Source of the DNA: JBLMZI01 sp050258755
GTDB lineage: Bacteria > Bacillota > Syntrophomonadia > Syntrophomonadales > DTU052
NCBI GenBank assembly: GCA_050258755.1
Contig: JBLMZI010000004.1
Span: 124,001-188,000, forward strand
Direction: 5' to 3'
Length of the DNA: 64,000 nt
Shown here in pieces: positions 42,878 to 50,815 of the stretch (the first letter of the stretch is position 1; the number at the start of each line of letters is the position of its first letter). The translations under genes and the position numbers were made by a program. The notes beneath the pieces are model-generated. The model was not told the DNA's origin. It saw nothing but the letters and a program-made list of their open reading frames with translations, and made no database searches.

Positions 42878-44299
42878 TTACAACTTGAAAAATGCAAGAT
42901 TGTCCGATAAATCAGGTTCAAGCGGCATCCCCGGACGTTTCAATTTATTATAGTGCGACTCCAGTGATTTAATCTTTTGAACCCTCAGTTGATCAAATCG
43001 CGAAATCAAGGGAGTGAACAACGGCTGTTTGCCAAGCATATCCCGGATCACCCCGGAAAATGGGCAGTATTTGAAGAGAATATCCCGGGCAACTTTGTTC
43101 AGCCGAAGAATCCCTTTTGATTCGTAATTGATCCAGTTTTGATAATCCATCGTAAAGATTTCGACATAGTTGCCGCGGTGTTTATCGATTTGATTCTTAA
43201 GCTTTTCCCGGGTTTCTGGCGAAAGATCGCGGTTTTTCTTGTAGAACTGAATATAGTCGGTATAATCGCCGGTCAGCGATCCCAGCGCGTTCTCTTTATT
43301 AAACGAGCCGCTCATCGATTTGTCCAGGTCCCACCGGAAACGGGCCAGAACATCAACCACCATGTCCTCAAGGCTGCCGGCCGCAAAAATGGGGAAAAGG
43401 AACCGGGCCGGCGAGGTTTTAGAACGGCCGGTCAATTCCTGCCACATCACGCCGCGAAAACCGAAGGTCGGCAGCAGGAGCAACTCCGGCAGAACCGCTT
43501 TCCAAACGATCTCATTCTTAATGCCTTTGTCGGTCTGGTTGCAGACTGTCTCGCGATAAAAAGCCGAATAGTCGACGGCCAGAACCTTGTCCAAGGCTTG
43601 CTCGAGCCGCTCCGGGGTCACGAGGGACGATTTGATATCCTTTAAAACCATCTCCCGATGCAGAACCGGGAAATATCCGGCCATCTGTCCATGACACAAC
43701 CGCTGGCCCAGTTTCAGCACCCCGTTCACTTCGTGGGAAACGCGTTTGTCTACGTTGTTTTCGTACTCGATGCGCTGAGCTTCGGTAACCTCGCCCCGCT
43801 TTTTCTTCTCCCGGAATACATCAAAGTAATCCAGCCCGTGTTCATTGAAAGACGGATCTCTCAGCTTGGCCTTAATGAGCGCAAACCAGTGCCGGCAGTC
43901 GTAGGTCGAGTATTTACTGCCGCGCATCGGGGCTCGGATCGTGTCATATAATGCGATGACCTGATCGGGGTTAAGTAAGGTTTCGTCCATGTAACCATAA
44001 TTCAGGAACATGGCAATAAGCGGAGTCACCGATTCTTCGACCGCTGCTTTGTTTGCGGCTTTCTCGTAGATATCAAAGAACAACGGGAGAATCAATTCGC
44101 GCAAGTGACGTGAATCAAGATCAACAAACGACTTATCCTTCAGACGGTCAAAATCATGAAGATAAGCCTTGAAGACACTGGCCTGATCATCAGGCAGACC
44201 GGCATATTGAAGGATCTTTTCCAGACTGTTTTCGAGTTCGCCTGGAATGGTAACACTTGCAGCCCCCGCATTCGGGGTATCAATGACGCCATTGCTCAT
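42878..44299 (-). CDS. Hypothetical protein, large soluble, unknown family
   Basis: A 473-residue protein not recognised as any known family. No signal peptide, membrane helix or nucleotide-binding loop is visible. It is rich in charged and aromatic residues and looks mostly helical; notable stretches are LPLFFDIYEKAANKAAVEES, YSTYDCRHWFALIKAKLRDP, FPIFAAGSLEDMVVDVLARF and GILRLNKVARDILFKYCPFS. Five cysteines are scattered without a metal motif. The frame begins at a GTG (44308), but the ATG at 44299 after GAGGTGA is preferred. It probably shares a transcript with the small Cys-rich gene 29 bp upstream. It converges on the DUF2199 gene. Confidence 0.75.
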   Translation of the reverse strand: MSNGVIDTPNAGAASVTIPGELENSLEKILQYAGLPDDQASVFKAYLHDFDRLKDKSFVDLDSRHLRELILPLFFDIYEKAANKAAVEESVTPLIAMFLNYGYMDETLLNPDQVIALYDTIRAPMRGSKYSTYDCRHWFALIKAKLRDPSFNEHGLDYFDVFREKKKRGEVTEAQRIEYENNVDKRVSHEVNGVLKLGQRLCHGQMAGYFPVLHREMVLKDIKSSLVTPERLEQALDKVLAVDYSAFYRETVCNQTDKGIKNEIVWKAVLPELLLLPTFGFRGVMWQELTGRSKTSPARFLFPIFAAGSLEDMVVDVLARFRWDLDKSMSGSFNKENALGSLTGDYTDYIQFYKKNRDLSPETREKLKNQIDKHRGNYVEIFTMDYQNWINYESKGILRLNKVARDILFKYCPFSGVIRDMLGKQPLFTPLISRFDQLRVQKIKSLESHYNKLKRPGMPLEPDLSDNLAFFKL

Positions 44300-44328
44300 C
44301 ACTCTCACCTCACCCTGGGACCTTTGTC

Positions 44329-44541
44329 CTAAAGAGATAGTGCAAAGGTCCTACTAATATTTAACATTTTTTCATATTTGAAAAGTTCTCCGAAGAATGA
44401 ACGTTTTCCTCCAAGGAAACGCGTATTTTGTCGAATTCCTTCCATCGGAATGCCAGTAGCCCAACAACAGGTGATATCTTCACCTGTTTTGCCACAACTT
44501 TCACGCCGTGAACATGAACGGCAATTCTTCGGCTTTATCAT
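44329..44541 (-). CDS. Small cysteine-rich hypothetical protein
   Basis: A 70-residue protein beginning MIKPKNCRSCSRRESCGKTG with cysteines at about 7, 10, 16, 26 and 27 (C-x2-C-x5-C, then CC), suggesting a metal site. The rest is basic and ends in a short hydrophobic stretch. A longer frame starts at 44577, but the ATG at 44541 has AGAGGTGG five bases upstream. It lies just before the large unknown gene in the same direction, so the two may work together. The call rests on the ribosome site and context only. Confidence 0.5.
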   Translation of the reverse strand: MIKPKNCRSCSRRESCGKTGEDITCCWATGIPMEGIRQNTRFLGGKRSFFGELFKYEKMLNISRTFALSL

Positions 44542-44775
44542 CCGCGCCACCTCTTCTAAAGGCCATAATAACGGCAACAGAAGGGACGCAGGAAATGGCG
44601 CGGGATTTTACCATCGACCTGAAATGGGGTGCCTGGCAAGCGATTGATTCTTAACCCTGACCTAATTCTTTGCGGTGACGGCTGATCGGAGAACTGCTCG
44701 ACCACGCCATTTTGTCGGGCTTTGTCCATCATTAAGCGGGAAGTGTATGCTTGGGGCACTACAGGGAAGGGATGA

Positions 44776-45885
44776 ATGAAATTGCACAATAAACTGCTTA
44801 AAAACGGTAAATATCTGGCCGTTCTGGCCGTTTCCATCTTAATGCTGATCTTAGGCGCCGCGTCCGCCAGGGCGGCGGCCTTTGGCACCGATACGCTTGG
44901 ACTCGGCTCCGAAGGGGTCTATGTGTCCGAGCTGCAGCATGATTTAACCGCACTCGGTTATGACACCTATGGGATTGACGGAAAATACGGCGGCAACACA
45001 AAGAATGCGGTTATCGAATTTCAGAAATCCAACTACCTGGCCCAGGACGGTTTGGTAGGCCCAAAAACGAAAGATGTGATTACATATCTGGTCGGTGCGA
45101 AAGACCAGATAGAAGGCTATAAACGCGTGGAATATGTCGTGGAAAACGGTGATACGCTTTGGGTAATCGCAAACCGGTACAAAACCACGATCGAAGACAC
45201 CCGGTACAAGAATCAACTGACCTCGGACTGGCTTACGATTGGCCAGCATCTGATGGTCCGCATGCCAAAAGCGACGGTCTATACGCCTCCAAAACCGACG
45301 GCGCCGCCCAGCCGCGGGGAAAACAAAGTCAGTACGTTCTGGAAAGACCGCTCTTCATGGCTTCAGCCGCTGAAGGGGAAACAAACCATCAGCCAGGAAG
45401 AACTGGCCAAGTATTTTGGGAACTACCGGTCCAACAGCGACGGATCGGCTCGATCCCACGCCGCGATTGACTATATCGCCAAACCGGGTACTCCTGTCTA
45501 TGCGATGACCGACGGAAGAGTCATTAATTACAACACCAATACCTTTTATGCCGGTACCGGCGTGGTCGAGGTAGAAAACGCCGACGGCAGCGTGGCCCGC
45601 TATGCCGAAATCAGGCCGAGCGCCGCAATCAGCAGCGGGCAGCAGTGGGTCCGCAGAGGGGAACTGATCGGAACAGTGATCGCCAATACCACCGCAAGCC
45701 GGAGCGCGATGCTTCACCTCGAAATGTATTACGGTTATGATCCAGGCGGTAAAAAAATAACCGGTCCGCTGACTGAGGACAATTCGAATTACTACTATGT
45801 GAGCTATAATCGGGACGCCGGACCGTATTACCGAAGAGCTGATTTGATCAATCCGACCGGATCGATCTATCTGCCGACATATTAG
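44776..45885 (+). CDS. Secreted PG-binding + LysM + degenerate M23 peptidase-fold protein, copy 1
   Basis: Cell-wall protein of 369 residues. It has a signal peptide (about 1-34), a peptidoglycan-binding type 1 domain (GSEGVYVSELQHDLTALGYD through GPKTKDVITYL), a LysM domain (VEYVVENGDTLWVIANRYKT), a Pro-rich linker, and a C-terminal M23/LytM-fold domain. The first M23 zinc motif is present (SHAAIDYIAKPGTPVYAMTD). The second, normally HLHFE, reads MLHLE, so the catalytic histidine is Met while the metal-ligand histidine remains. It may therefore bind or regulate rather than cut peptidoglycan, as LytM-fold activators do. The paralogue 1.5 kb downstream has the same substitution. AGGGAAGGG precedes the ATG. 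Confidence 0.88.
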   Translation: MKLHNKLLKNGKYLAVLAVSILMLILGAASARAAAFGTDTLGLGSEGVYVSELQHDLTALGYDTYGIDGKYGGNTKNAVIEFQKSNYLAQDGLVGPKTKDVITYLVGAKDQIEGYKRVEYVVENGDTLWVIANRYKTTIEDTRYKNQLTSDWLTIGQHLMVRMPKATVYTPPKPTAPPSRGENKVSTFWKDRSSWLQPLKGKQTISQEELAKYFGNYRSNSDGSARSHAAIDYIAKPGTPVYAMTDGRVINYNTNTFYAGTGVVEVENADGSVARYAEIRPSAAISSGQQWVRRGELIGTVIANTTASRSAMLHLEMYYGYDPGGKKITGPLTEDNSNYYYVSYNRDAGPYYRRADLINPTGSIYLPTY

Positions 45886-45953
45886 AAAACACAGGAATTC
45901 TATGGCTGGCGGCAGTCAGCCAGGAACGATTGATTGATAAACAGTAGATGGGA

Positions 45954-45983
45954 AACCGGAGTTTTACAGGCTCCGGTTTTTTC
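45954..45983 (+). terminator. Terminator of the PG-binding gene
   Basis: The stem AACCGGAG/CTCCGGTT around TTTTACAGG is followed by a T tract. It lies in the 319-bp gap 45886-46204, which otherwise holds only the next terminator and no gene. Confidence 0.8.
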
Positions 45984-46142
45984 ATGATCAAGCGCATGAC
46001 CCCACCGGACGGCAGGATGCCGGCATTTCACGATTCGGAACGCCTCGATACCTATCTCTAAGCAAATGTTGCGCCACTCTGCCAATAATAGTCATCCAGA
46101 TGTCGTGGATATTTTTGGCGATGTCCGGGTGAATTCGATTAA

Positions 46143-46176
46143 TAAAGCGGCGGCGACCAGGCCGCCGCTTTCGCTT
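46143..46176 (-). terminator. Terminator of the NlpC/P60 gene
   Basis: The stem AAAGCGGCGG/CCGCCGCTTT lies 30 bp beyond the NlpC/P60 stop. On the minus strand it is followed by TTTATTAA. Confidence 0.7.
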
Positions 46177-46204
46177 AGGGGGATACGCATTCCTATGGGA
46201 TCAA

Positions 46205-46975
46205 TCAGAACCCAGCCGGAAGCTTTGCAGGAAGAACCACGCTGTGCTGTGGCGGAAGCACATAGCTGGCCGGAATCACCGGGGTTGAAAGCAGGCCCTG
46301 ACTGTTCGGCTCCTGGGCTGACGCCGGCAGCACACGCCTGGCCTCCTGGAAATGCTCTCCGTACCAGTAGGTGTAGCTGTTTAACATGCCGACTGCGGTG
46401 GGTCTTCCTTTTATGGTATTGATGATCCAGGGCTTGCCGTTAATCATGCCCACGTAAATGGCAACATGGGAAATATACCGGGTTCCGTCCGACCGCGTGT
46501 TCCAAAACGTAAAAATGTCACCGGGTTTAAGGTTGGCGGTCCCAACCAGCATGTATTTGCTGGTGCTGCCGGGCTGAAGCGAGGAATAGACGCCTGAGAC
46601 CCTGGTTCCGACCGTATTGTATTGGGACGCATAGCTGGTCAGGCTGTAGCCCATATCCTTAAACACCCGCGAGACGTAGGAAGAGCAGCTGATCGTTCCG
46701 TTCGTCGAGTACCCTAAGCTTCCGTAAACCATGTACCCATACTGCATATACCACATGGCCCGGCCGACCAGCGCCTGTGCCTGGCTTTTGTTGTAGTTCG
46801 CCCGGAAGCTGTTTACGGCCGGCAATTCGTATTGCTCGTATTGGGGATATGTATTGGCGTAGTTGTCCACATACCAATCGGTCGAGTAGAGCGCCTTGGA
46901 TGGCTGAGGATTCCACCCTATGGCCAGAAACGCTATTCCAATAATGAGCAGATAACGGATCAGTCGGTTTCGCAT
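46205..46975 (-). CDS. Secreted NlpC/P60-type cell-wall hydrolase
   Basis: Predicted gamma-D-glutamyl-diamino-acid endopeptidase or amidase of the wall; 256 residues. After a signal peptide (about 1-28, PQPSKA) comes a Tyr-rich segment (YVDNYANTYPQYEQYELP), then the catalytic domain with the cysteine in GTISCSSYVSRVFKDMGY, LKPGDIFTFWN, and the histidine in YISHVAIYVGMINGKPWIIN. The usual DC before the nucleophile is SC. The tail is Pro-rich without a known wall-binding domain. The ATG at 46975 follows TTTGGAGG by five bases, and the upstream frame to 47020 is rejected. It sits between the two PG-binding/LysM genes on the opposite strand, forming a wall-remodelling cluster. Confidence 0.82.
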   Translation of the reverse strand: MRNRLIRYLLIIGIAFLAIGWNPQPSKALYSTDWYVDNYANTYPQYEQYELPAVNSFRANYNKSQAQALVGRAMWYMQYGYMVYGSLGYSTNGTISCSSYVSRVFKDMGYSLTSYASQYNTVGTRVSGVYSSLQPGSTSKYMLVGTANLKPGDIFTFWNTRSDGTRYISHVAIYVGMINGKPWIINTIKGRPTAVGMLNSYTYWYGEHFQEARRVLPASAQEPNSQGLLSTPVIPASYVLPPQHSVVLPAKLPAGF

Positions 46976-47365
46976 ATGAACCTCCAAATGCATGGTCTTT
47001 TTGCCGCGTTTTGAAACCAATCATCGTGCGGCAACATATCTATTTCGTCAGAAAGTACCGGTGTTCTGAAGCGGTAATACCTGGTATGAACAAACATATT
47101 CGGATTCACTCATCAAGAAAAGGGCTATAAATCGGCTTTGAAGACGGGGACATCAAGAATAACGGAGAGCGCTGGAAACAGCGCTCTTTTTTTCCATAAA
47201 GGCGGATAACGCCGCCCTCTGCTTCAAGTATTTAGGGCTCTTTCCATATTGCTGGCACAACATTCCCAGGACCGATTGGTGGTCCAAAGGCCCGGCTGCA
47301 GAACTTTGTCGATTCTGGAAACCAGAAGCTATGCTAATAGCAACATCGAGAAAGGACTGAATGAT
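46976..47365 (+). other. Intergenic region with an orphan terminator
   Basis: No gene is seen in 390 bp. A strong terminator at 47166-47193 (AGAGCGCTG-GAAA-CAGCGCTCT followed by seven T) faces the plus strand, although no plus-strand gene lies upstream of it in this gap. It implies a short transcript starting in 46980-47150, either a leader of the PG-binding gene or a small RNA. No known riboswitch was recognised. Confidence 0.55.
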
Positions 47366-48508
47366 TTGTCAGCTTTCACACATCGTCACACTCATTTTTT
47401 TGCAATTCTCATTGCTACTGTCGCTTTGCTGCTGTTTTGGGCAGCTGCCGCTTACGGTGCTTATGGTTCTGAAACGCTCCGGTGGGGTTCGACCGGCGTT
47501 TCTGTGGCCGAACTGCAGTATGACCTTACCGCCCTTGGTTATCCGACGTCCGGCGTCGACGGAAAGTTTGGTGGAAATACATACAATGCTGTCATATCTT
47601 TTCAGCAGAGCAACGCTCTCACCGCGGATGGGCTGGTTGGCTCAAGAACAAAAGACACACTGGCCTATCTGATCAATATGAAAAACCAATCTGAAGGATA
47701 CAAGCGGATCGATTACGTCGTTCAAAGCGGGGATACCCTTTGGATTCTCGCCAACCGATACAAAACGACGGTTGAAGATATCATGTACAAGAGCGGCATT
47801 GATTCCGATTGGCTGACTGTCGGCCAGCCCCTGTCCATTCGGGTTCCTTCAGGAACCGATTACATACCACCGGCGCAGCCGCCGGCCAATCCGCCCAACC
47901 CAACAACGCCTCCGGCTCCGCAGGACCCGCCCTCCCGCGGCAATGGCACGCCGGCCACTTTTTGGCGGGATCGAATGGATTGGCTGCAACCGGTAAAAGG
48001 ACACCATTACGAAAGCCAGGCTGGGCTTGAAGCCTATTTCGGCGCCTATCGCTCCAACTCGGACGGCAGTCCGCGCTCACACGGCGGAATCGATTATGTT
48101 AATTCCCCCGGAACGCCAGTATACGCCATGGCTGATGGCAAAGTGCTTCGCTTTAATACCTATGGGTTCTACGCCGGTACCGGTGTGGTTGAAGTGGAAA
48201 ACTACGATGGTTCGGTGGCCCGGTATGCCGAGATACGGCCTTCAACAGCGATACAAAACGGCCAGCGAACAATACACCGGGGTGATGTTATCGGAACCAT
48301 GGTCACCAACAGCGCCAACGGCATGGCCATGCTGCATTTGGAGATGTATTACGGTTACGATCCCTACGGCAACAAAATGAGCGGGGCGCTTTCCCAGTGG
48401 GACAACACAACTTACTGGTACACCGCCTATAACCCGGACGCCGGTCCATTTTACCGGCGGGCGGACCTGATCAACGGGATTGGATCAATTTATCTCCCTA
48501 GAGAATAG
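47366..48508 (+). CDS. Secreted PG-binding + LysM + degenerate M23 peptidase-fold protein, copy 2
   Basis: Paralogue of the gene at 44776, about 380 residues. It has an N-terminal membrane/signal helix (FFAILIATVALLLFWAAAAY), a PG-binding domain (GSTGVSVAELQYDLTALGYP), LysM (IDYVVQSGDTLWILANRYKT), a Pro-rich linker (PANPPNPTTPPAPQDPPSRG) and an M23-fold domain. The zinc motif SHGGIDYVNSPGTPVYAMAD is intact, but the second motif again reads MLHLE instead of HLHFE. The start is probably the TTG at 47366: GAAAGGA lies nine bases before it and the length then matches copy 1. The frame is open to 47249, so a longer N-terminus is possible but lacks a ribosome site. Confidence 0.86.
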   Translation: MSAFTHRHTHFFAILIATVALLLFWAAAAYGAYGSETLRWGSTGVSVAELQYDLTALGYPTSGVDGKFGGNTYNAVISFQQSNALTADGLVGSRTKDTLAYLINMKNQSEGYKRIDYVVQSGDTLWILANRYKTTVEDIMYKSGIDSDWLTVGQPLSIRVPSGTDYIPPAQPPANPPNPTTPPAPQDPPSRGNGTPATFWRDRMDWLQPVKGHHYESQAGLEAYFGAYRSNSDGSPRSHGGIDYVNSPGTPVYAMADGKVLRFNTYGFYAGTGVVEVENYDGSVARYAEIRPSTAIQNGQRTIHRGDVIGTMVTNSANGMAMLHLEMYYGYDPYGNKMSGALSQWDNTTYWYTAYNPDAGPFYRRADLINGIGSIYLPRE

Positions 48509-48542
48509 CAATCGTTCGTCAGCCACGAACAACCGGAACCGC

Positions 48543-48577
48543 AAAAGCCGGGGCATCCACGCTCCGGCTTTCGTTTG
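48543..48577 (+). terminator. Terminator of PG-binding copy 2
   Basis: The stem AAAGCCGG/CCGGCTTT around a 12-base loop is followed by TTCGTTTG. Confidence 0.65.
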
Positions 48578-48661
48578 CCCGCCTGGTTGAGCAGGGAAAT
48601 CGCTTCCGATTCACGAAAAAGTATTTTAGATCCGGTGTGAAACGGAAGGAAGACCATTATC

Positions 48662-49009
48662 ATGGCCGAAACGGTTCGAATCATTAACCTTGAACAGGGC
48701 ATGCCGCTGGTGGAGGAAGCGCGGAAGCGCCTGCTGGATGAGCTGAAAAAAGCTAAAACGTCGGGATGTAAAGCCATCAAGATCATCCACGGCTATGGAT
48801 CCAGCGGGGTCGGCGGCAAAATCAAACCGGCGGTTCATCGTTCTTTGGCCATGCGCAAGCGCGAAGGCGGCATCCGGGAATATGTTCCGGGCGAAGACTG
48901 GGAAGTCTTTGATGAACGCGCCCGCCGGCTGCTCGATGAAATCCAGCAGCTTCGTAAAGACAGCGATCTCGGGAAAGCCAATCCCGGCATCACCATGGTG
49001 CTGCTGTAA
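48662..49009 (+). CDS. Small Smr-domain protein
   Basis: A 115-residue protein consisting mainly of an Smr (MutS2 C-terminal-like) domain: TVRIINLEQGMPLVEEARKR, then AIKIIHGYGSSGVGGKIKPA near 45-64 with the Smr glycine-rich loop, and a charged C-terminal helix. Smr domains are nucleases acting on branched DNA or, in recent work on MutS2 and SmrB, on mRNA or stalled ribosomes. This stand-alone form is common in clostridia, and its role is not known. Its own terminator follows. Confidence 0.85.
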   Translation: MAETVRIINLEQGMPLVEEARKRLLDELKKAKTSGCKAIKIIHGYGSSGVGGKIKPAVHRSLAMRKREGGIREYVPGEDWEVFDERARRLLDEIQQLRKDSDLGKANPGITMVLL

Positions 49010-49040
49010 CATCCAAAATCGGAACCGGCACGGAATCGTA

Positions 49041-49077
49041 CAGAAAGAGCCTGGAGTAGACATCCAGGCTCTTTCTG
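49041..49077 (+). terminator. Terminator of the Smr-domain gene
   Basis: The stem CAGAAAGAGCCTGGA pairs with TCCAGGCTCTTTCTG around a 7-base loop. Confidence 0.8.
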
Positions 49078-49545
49078 TATTTAGAATTCAAACTTTCAAT
49101 CAACCTTTCGGTCGATGTGCTAAGAACCGATGAACCCCTAAACTGATTATAGTGATCCGAAAAGATGATCATGGAACCGTTCGTTTTTTCGGCGTGAAAT
49201 CAGTGTTATTCCGGCCTTCGTTCAATTGATCCGCAGACCGCTTGATGCGGATGCAGCGTATTGGACCGGGCTGAATAATGCCTGAGCTGCGCCCCTCAGC
49301 TCAGAGTCTGCAACCGGAGGTGATGCGGCGGTAAGCAACAAAGAAATGCGGCATTGATGCTTGAGTTTAGTTTAATGAGAATGCGAACATTGCGAAAAAA
49401 GAATTCCAAACGGAAACATGTAAGACCTGCCGGCAAAGCCGGGAGGTCTTACATGTTGTATGCTGTTTGAAAGGGATTCGGCGCTGAAAAGAGAATCAGA
49501 GAGTAGAATAGAATATCTTGATCCCGAAGGATAGGTGAGCATGCA
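49078..49545. other. Gene-poor region with a 40-base hairpin
   Basis: No convincing gene is seen in 468 bp. Near its end (49416-49455) is a near-perfect hairpin with outer arms ACATGTAAGACCT/AGGTCTTACATGT and an inner CCGGC-AAA-GCCGG. It has no T tract, so it is not a clear terminator. Short open frames in this region lack ribosome sites. Confidence 0.5.
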
Positions 49546-50016
49546 ATGAGTGACAATGACTTAATCGGTAATCCGTGGGTCAATCCAGAACCCTCAGGCC
49601 AGCCGAACCCTGCTTGGAAGATCCCCGGGTGGCTCAAGGCCATTTTGATCGGAGTGCTTCTAATCGGCCTTTTCGTCGCCGCAATGATTGGCGTGATCCT
49701 GTTTTCTTTTGCGAACAGTGATGCCTACCAAGCATCAAAGCGCTATCTCGAATCAAACCAACAAGTTCAGCAGATTACCGGCGGTATCACAGGGTACGGG
49801 CTGTTTCCCACCGGTTCATTTCATCTTGAGAATGGAGCCGGGGATGCCCGGCTGATTGTCGAGGTATCCGGGAAAAAGCAGGACGCCAGCGTCTATTTCA
49901 AGATGCGCAAAGAACCGAACCACCCCTGGGAGGTGCAGCAGGCGATTGTTAAGAAAGCTGGCGAAGTAACCGGGAACAGTCGCCCCAACCTGGATGATTT
50001 CGAGGAATTCGATTGA
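49546..50016 (+). CDS. Coa1-like domain membrane protein
   Basis: A 156-residue protein. It has a Pro-rich cytoplasmic start, one membrane helix (about 32-58, LKAILIGVLLIGLFVAAMIG), then a Coa1/Tim21-like domain: SDAYQASKRYLESNQQVQQI, TGYGLFPTGSFHLENGAGDA and the alternating-strand ARLIVEVSGKKQDASVYFKM. In mitochondria Coa1 helps assemble cytochrome oxidase; bacterial members are of unknown function and often lie near unrelated genes. It is followed after 33 bp by a multi-pass membrane protein gene, so the two may be one operon. Confidence 0.75.
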   Translation: MSDNDLIGNPWVNPEPSGQPNPAWKIPGWLKAILIGVLLIGLFVAAMIGVILFSFANSDAYQASKRYLESNQQVQQITGGITGYGLFPTGSFHLENGAGDARLIVEVSGKKQDASVYFKMRKEPNHPWEVQQAIVKKAGEVTGNSRPNLDDFEEFD

Positions 50017-50049
50017 ATATAATTTAACAGCGTGAGGAGGCATCGCTCA

Positions 50050-50769
50050 ATGAGTCAATGGGCCAAAACAGTCACCATTCCCTCAAAAGCCGGGATTGCC
50101 ATTAAAGTATCCATGATCATTGCCATACTCATCGGAACCTATTTTTCGTCGCTTTTAACCGCCAAAGTTGAAGGCGCCTCTACTTTTTATTATTTCACCG
50201 TGCAAAGCAACTGGTTCATCGGCATCATGGCCGCAGTCTTTCTGTACCAGGAAATCAGAACCCGGCAAAAGGTCACCAGTCAGCTGCTTTACAGCTTGAA
50301 ATACCTGGCTACCACAGCGGTGGCGCTTACCTTTACCATCTTTTCGGTGGTTCTGCTGCCCACCGTGCCTTTGGATTATCTGATGTCCTGGGGAAATGTT
50401 CTGCTGCACGACGTTGTGCCCGTCCTGGCAGTCCTGGATTATCTCCTGTATGACACCGATTTTAAAGCCGAAGCGAAAAACATCGCTTGGACCGTCATTA
50501 TGCCGGTCTGCTACTTCGGTTTTGTCATGCTGGGGCTGCTGCTCGATTTCCGGTATATCGACAACCAGCGCATCCCGTATTTCTTTCTGGACTTTCACAA
50601 GCTTGGCTGGTTTGGCCTCGGACCGTCCGGACCCGGCGTGTTTTACTGGCTGCTGATGACCCTGGCCGCGGTCGCCGCACTAGGAGCGCTGCTGATCTGG
50701 GCAATGCGCATGCGAAAACGACGCTTGCATCCTGGCGCGGATACCATTGGGGAACGGGCTGCAGGGTAA
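50050..50769 (+). CDS. Pr6Pr-type integral membrane protein
   Basis: A 239-residue protein with six to seven predicted membrane helices. The Pr6Pr family pattern is seen: FYYFTVQSNWFIGIMAAVFL near the start (the FTxQSN motif), DYLMSWGNVLLHDVVPVLAV (loss of one helix, conserved LLH), and late IPYFFLDFHKLGWFG. Function is unknown; family members are compared with eukaryotic FAR-17a/AIG1-like proteins. The ATG at 50050 follows GAGGAGG by nine bases and is preferred to the frame start at 50032. A bidirectional terminator follows. Confidence 0.82.
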   Translation: MSQWAKTVTIPSKAGIAIKVSMIIAILIGTYFSSLLTAKVEGASTFYYFTVQSNWFIGIMAAVFLYQEIRTRQKVTSQLLYSLKYLATTAVALTFTIFSVVLLPTVPLDYLMSWGNVLLHDVVPVLAVLDYLLYDTDFKAEAKNIAWTVIMPVCYFGFVMLGLLLDFRYIDNQRIPYFFLDFHKLGWFGLGPSGPGVFYWLLMTLAAVAALGALLIWAMRMRKRRLHPGADTIGERAAG

Positions 50770-50782
50770 AGCGGAAAGGGGT

Positions 50783-50814
50783 AAAAAGCCTGGTTTTGTC
50801 GAACCAGGCTTTTT
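50783..50814. terminator. Bidirectional terminator between membrane protein gene and etfA
   Basis: The perfect stem AAAAAGCCTGGTT/AACCAGGCTTTTT around TTGTCG serves both convergent genes. Confidence 0.85.
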
Positions 50815-50815
50815 A

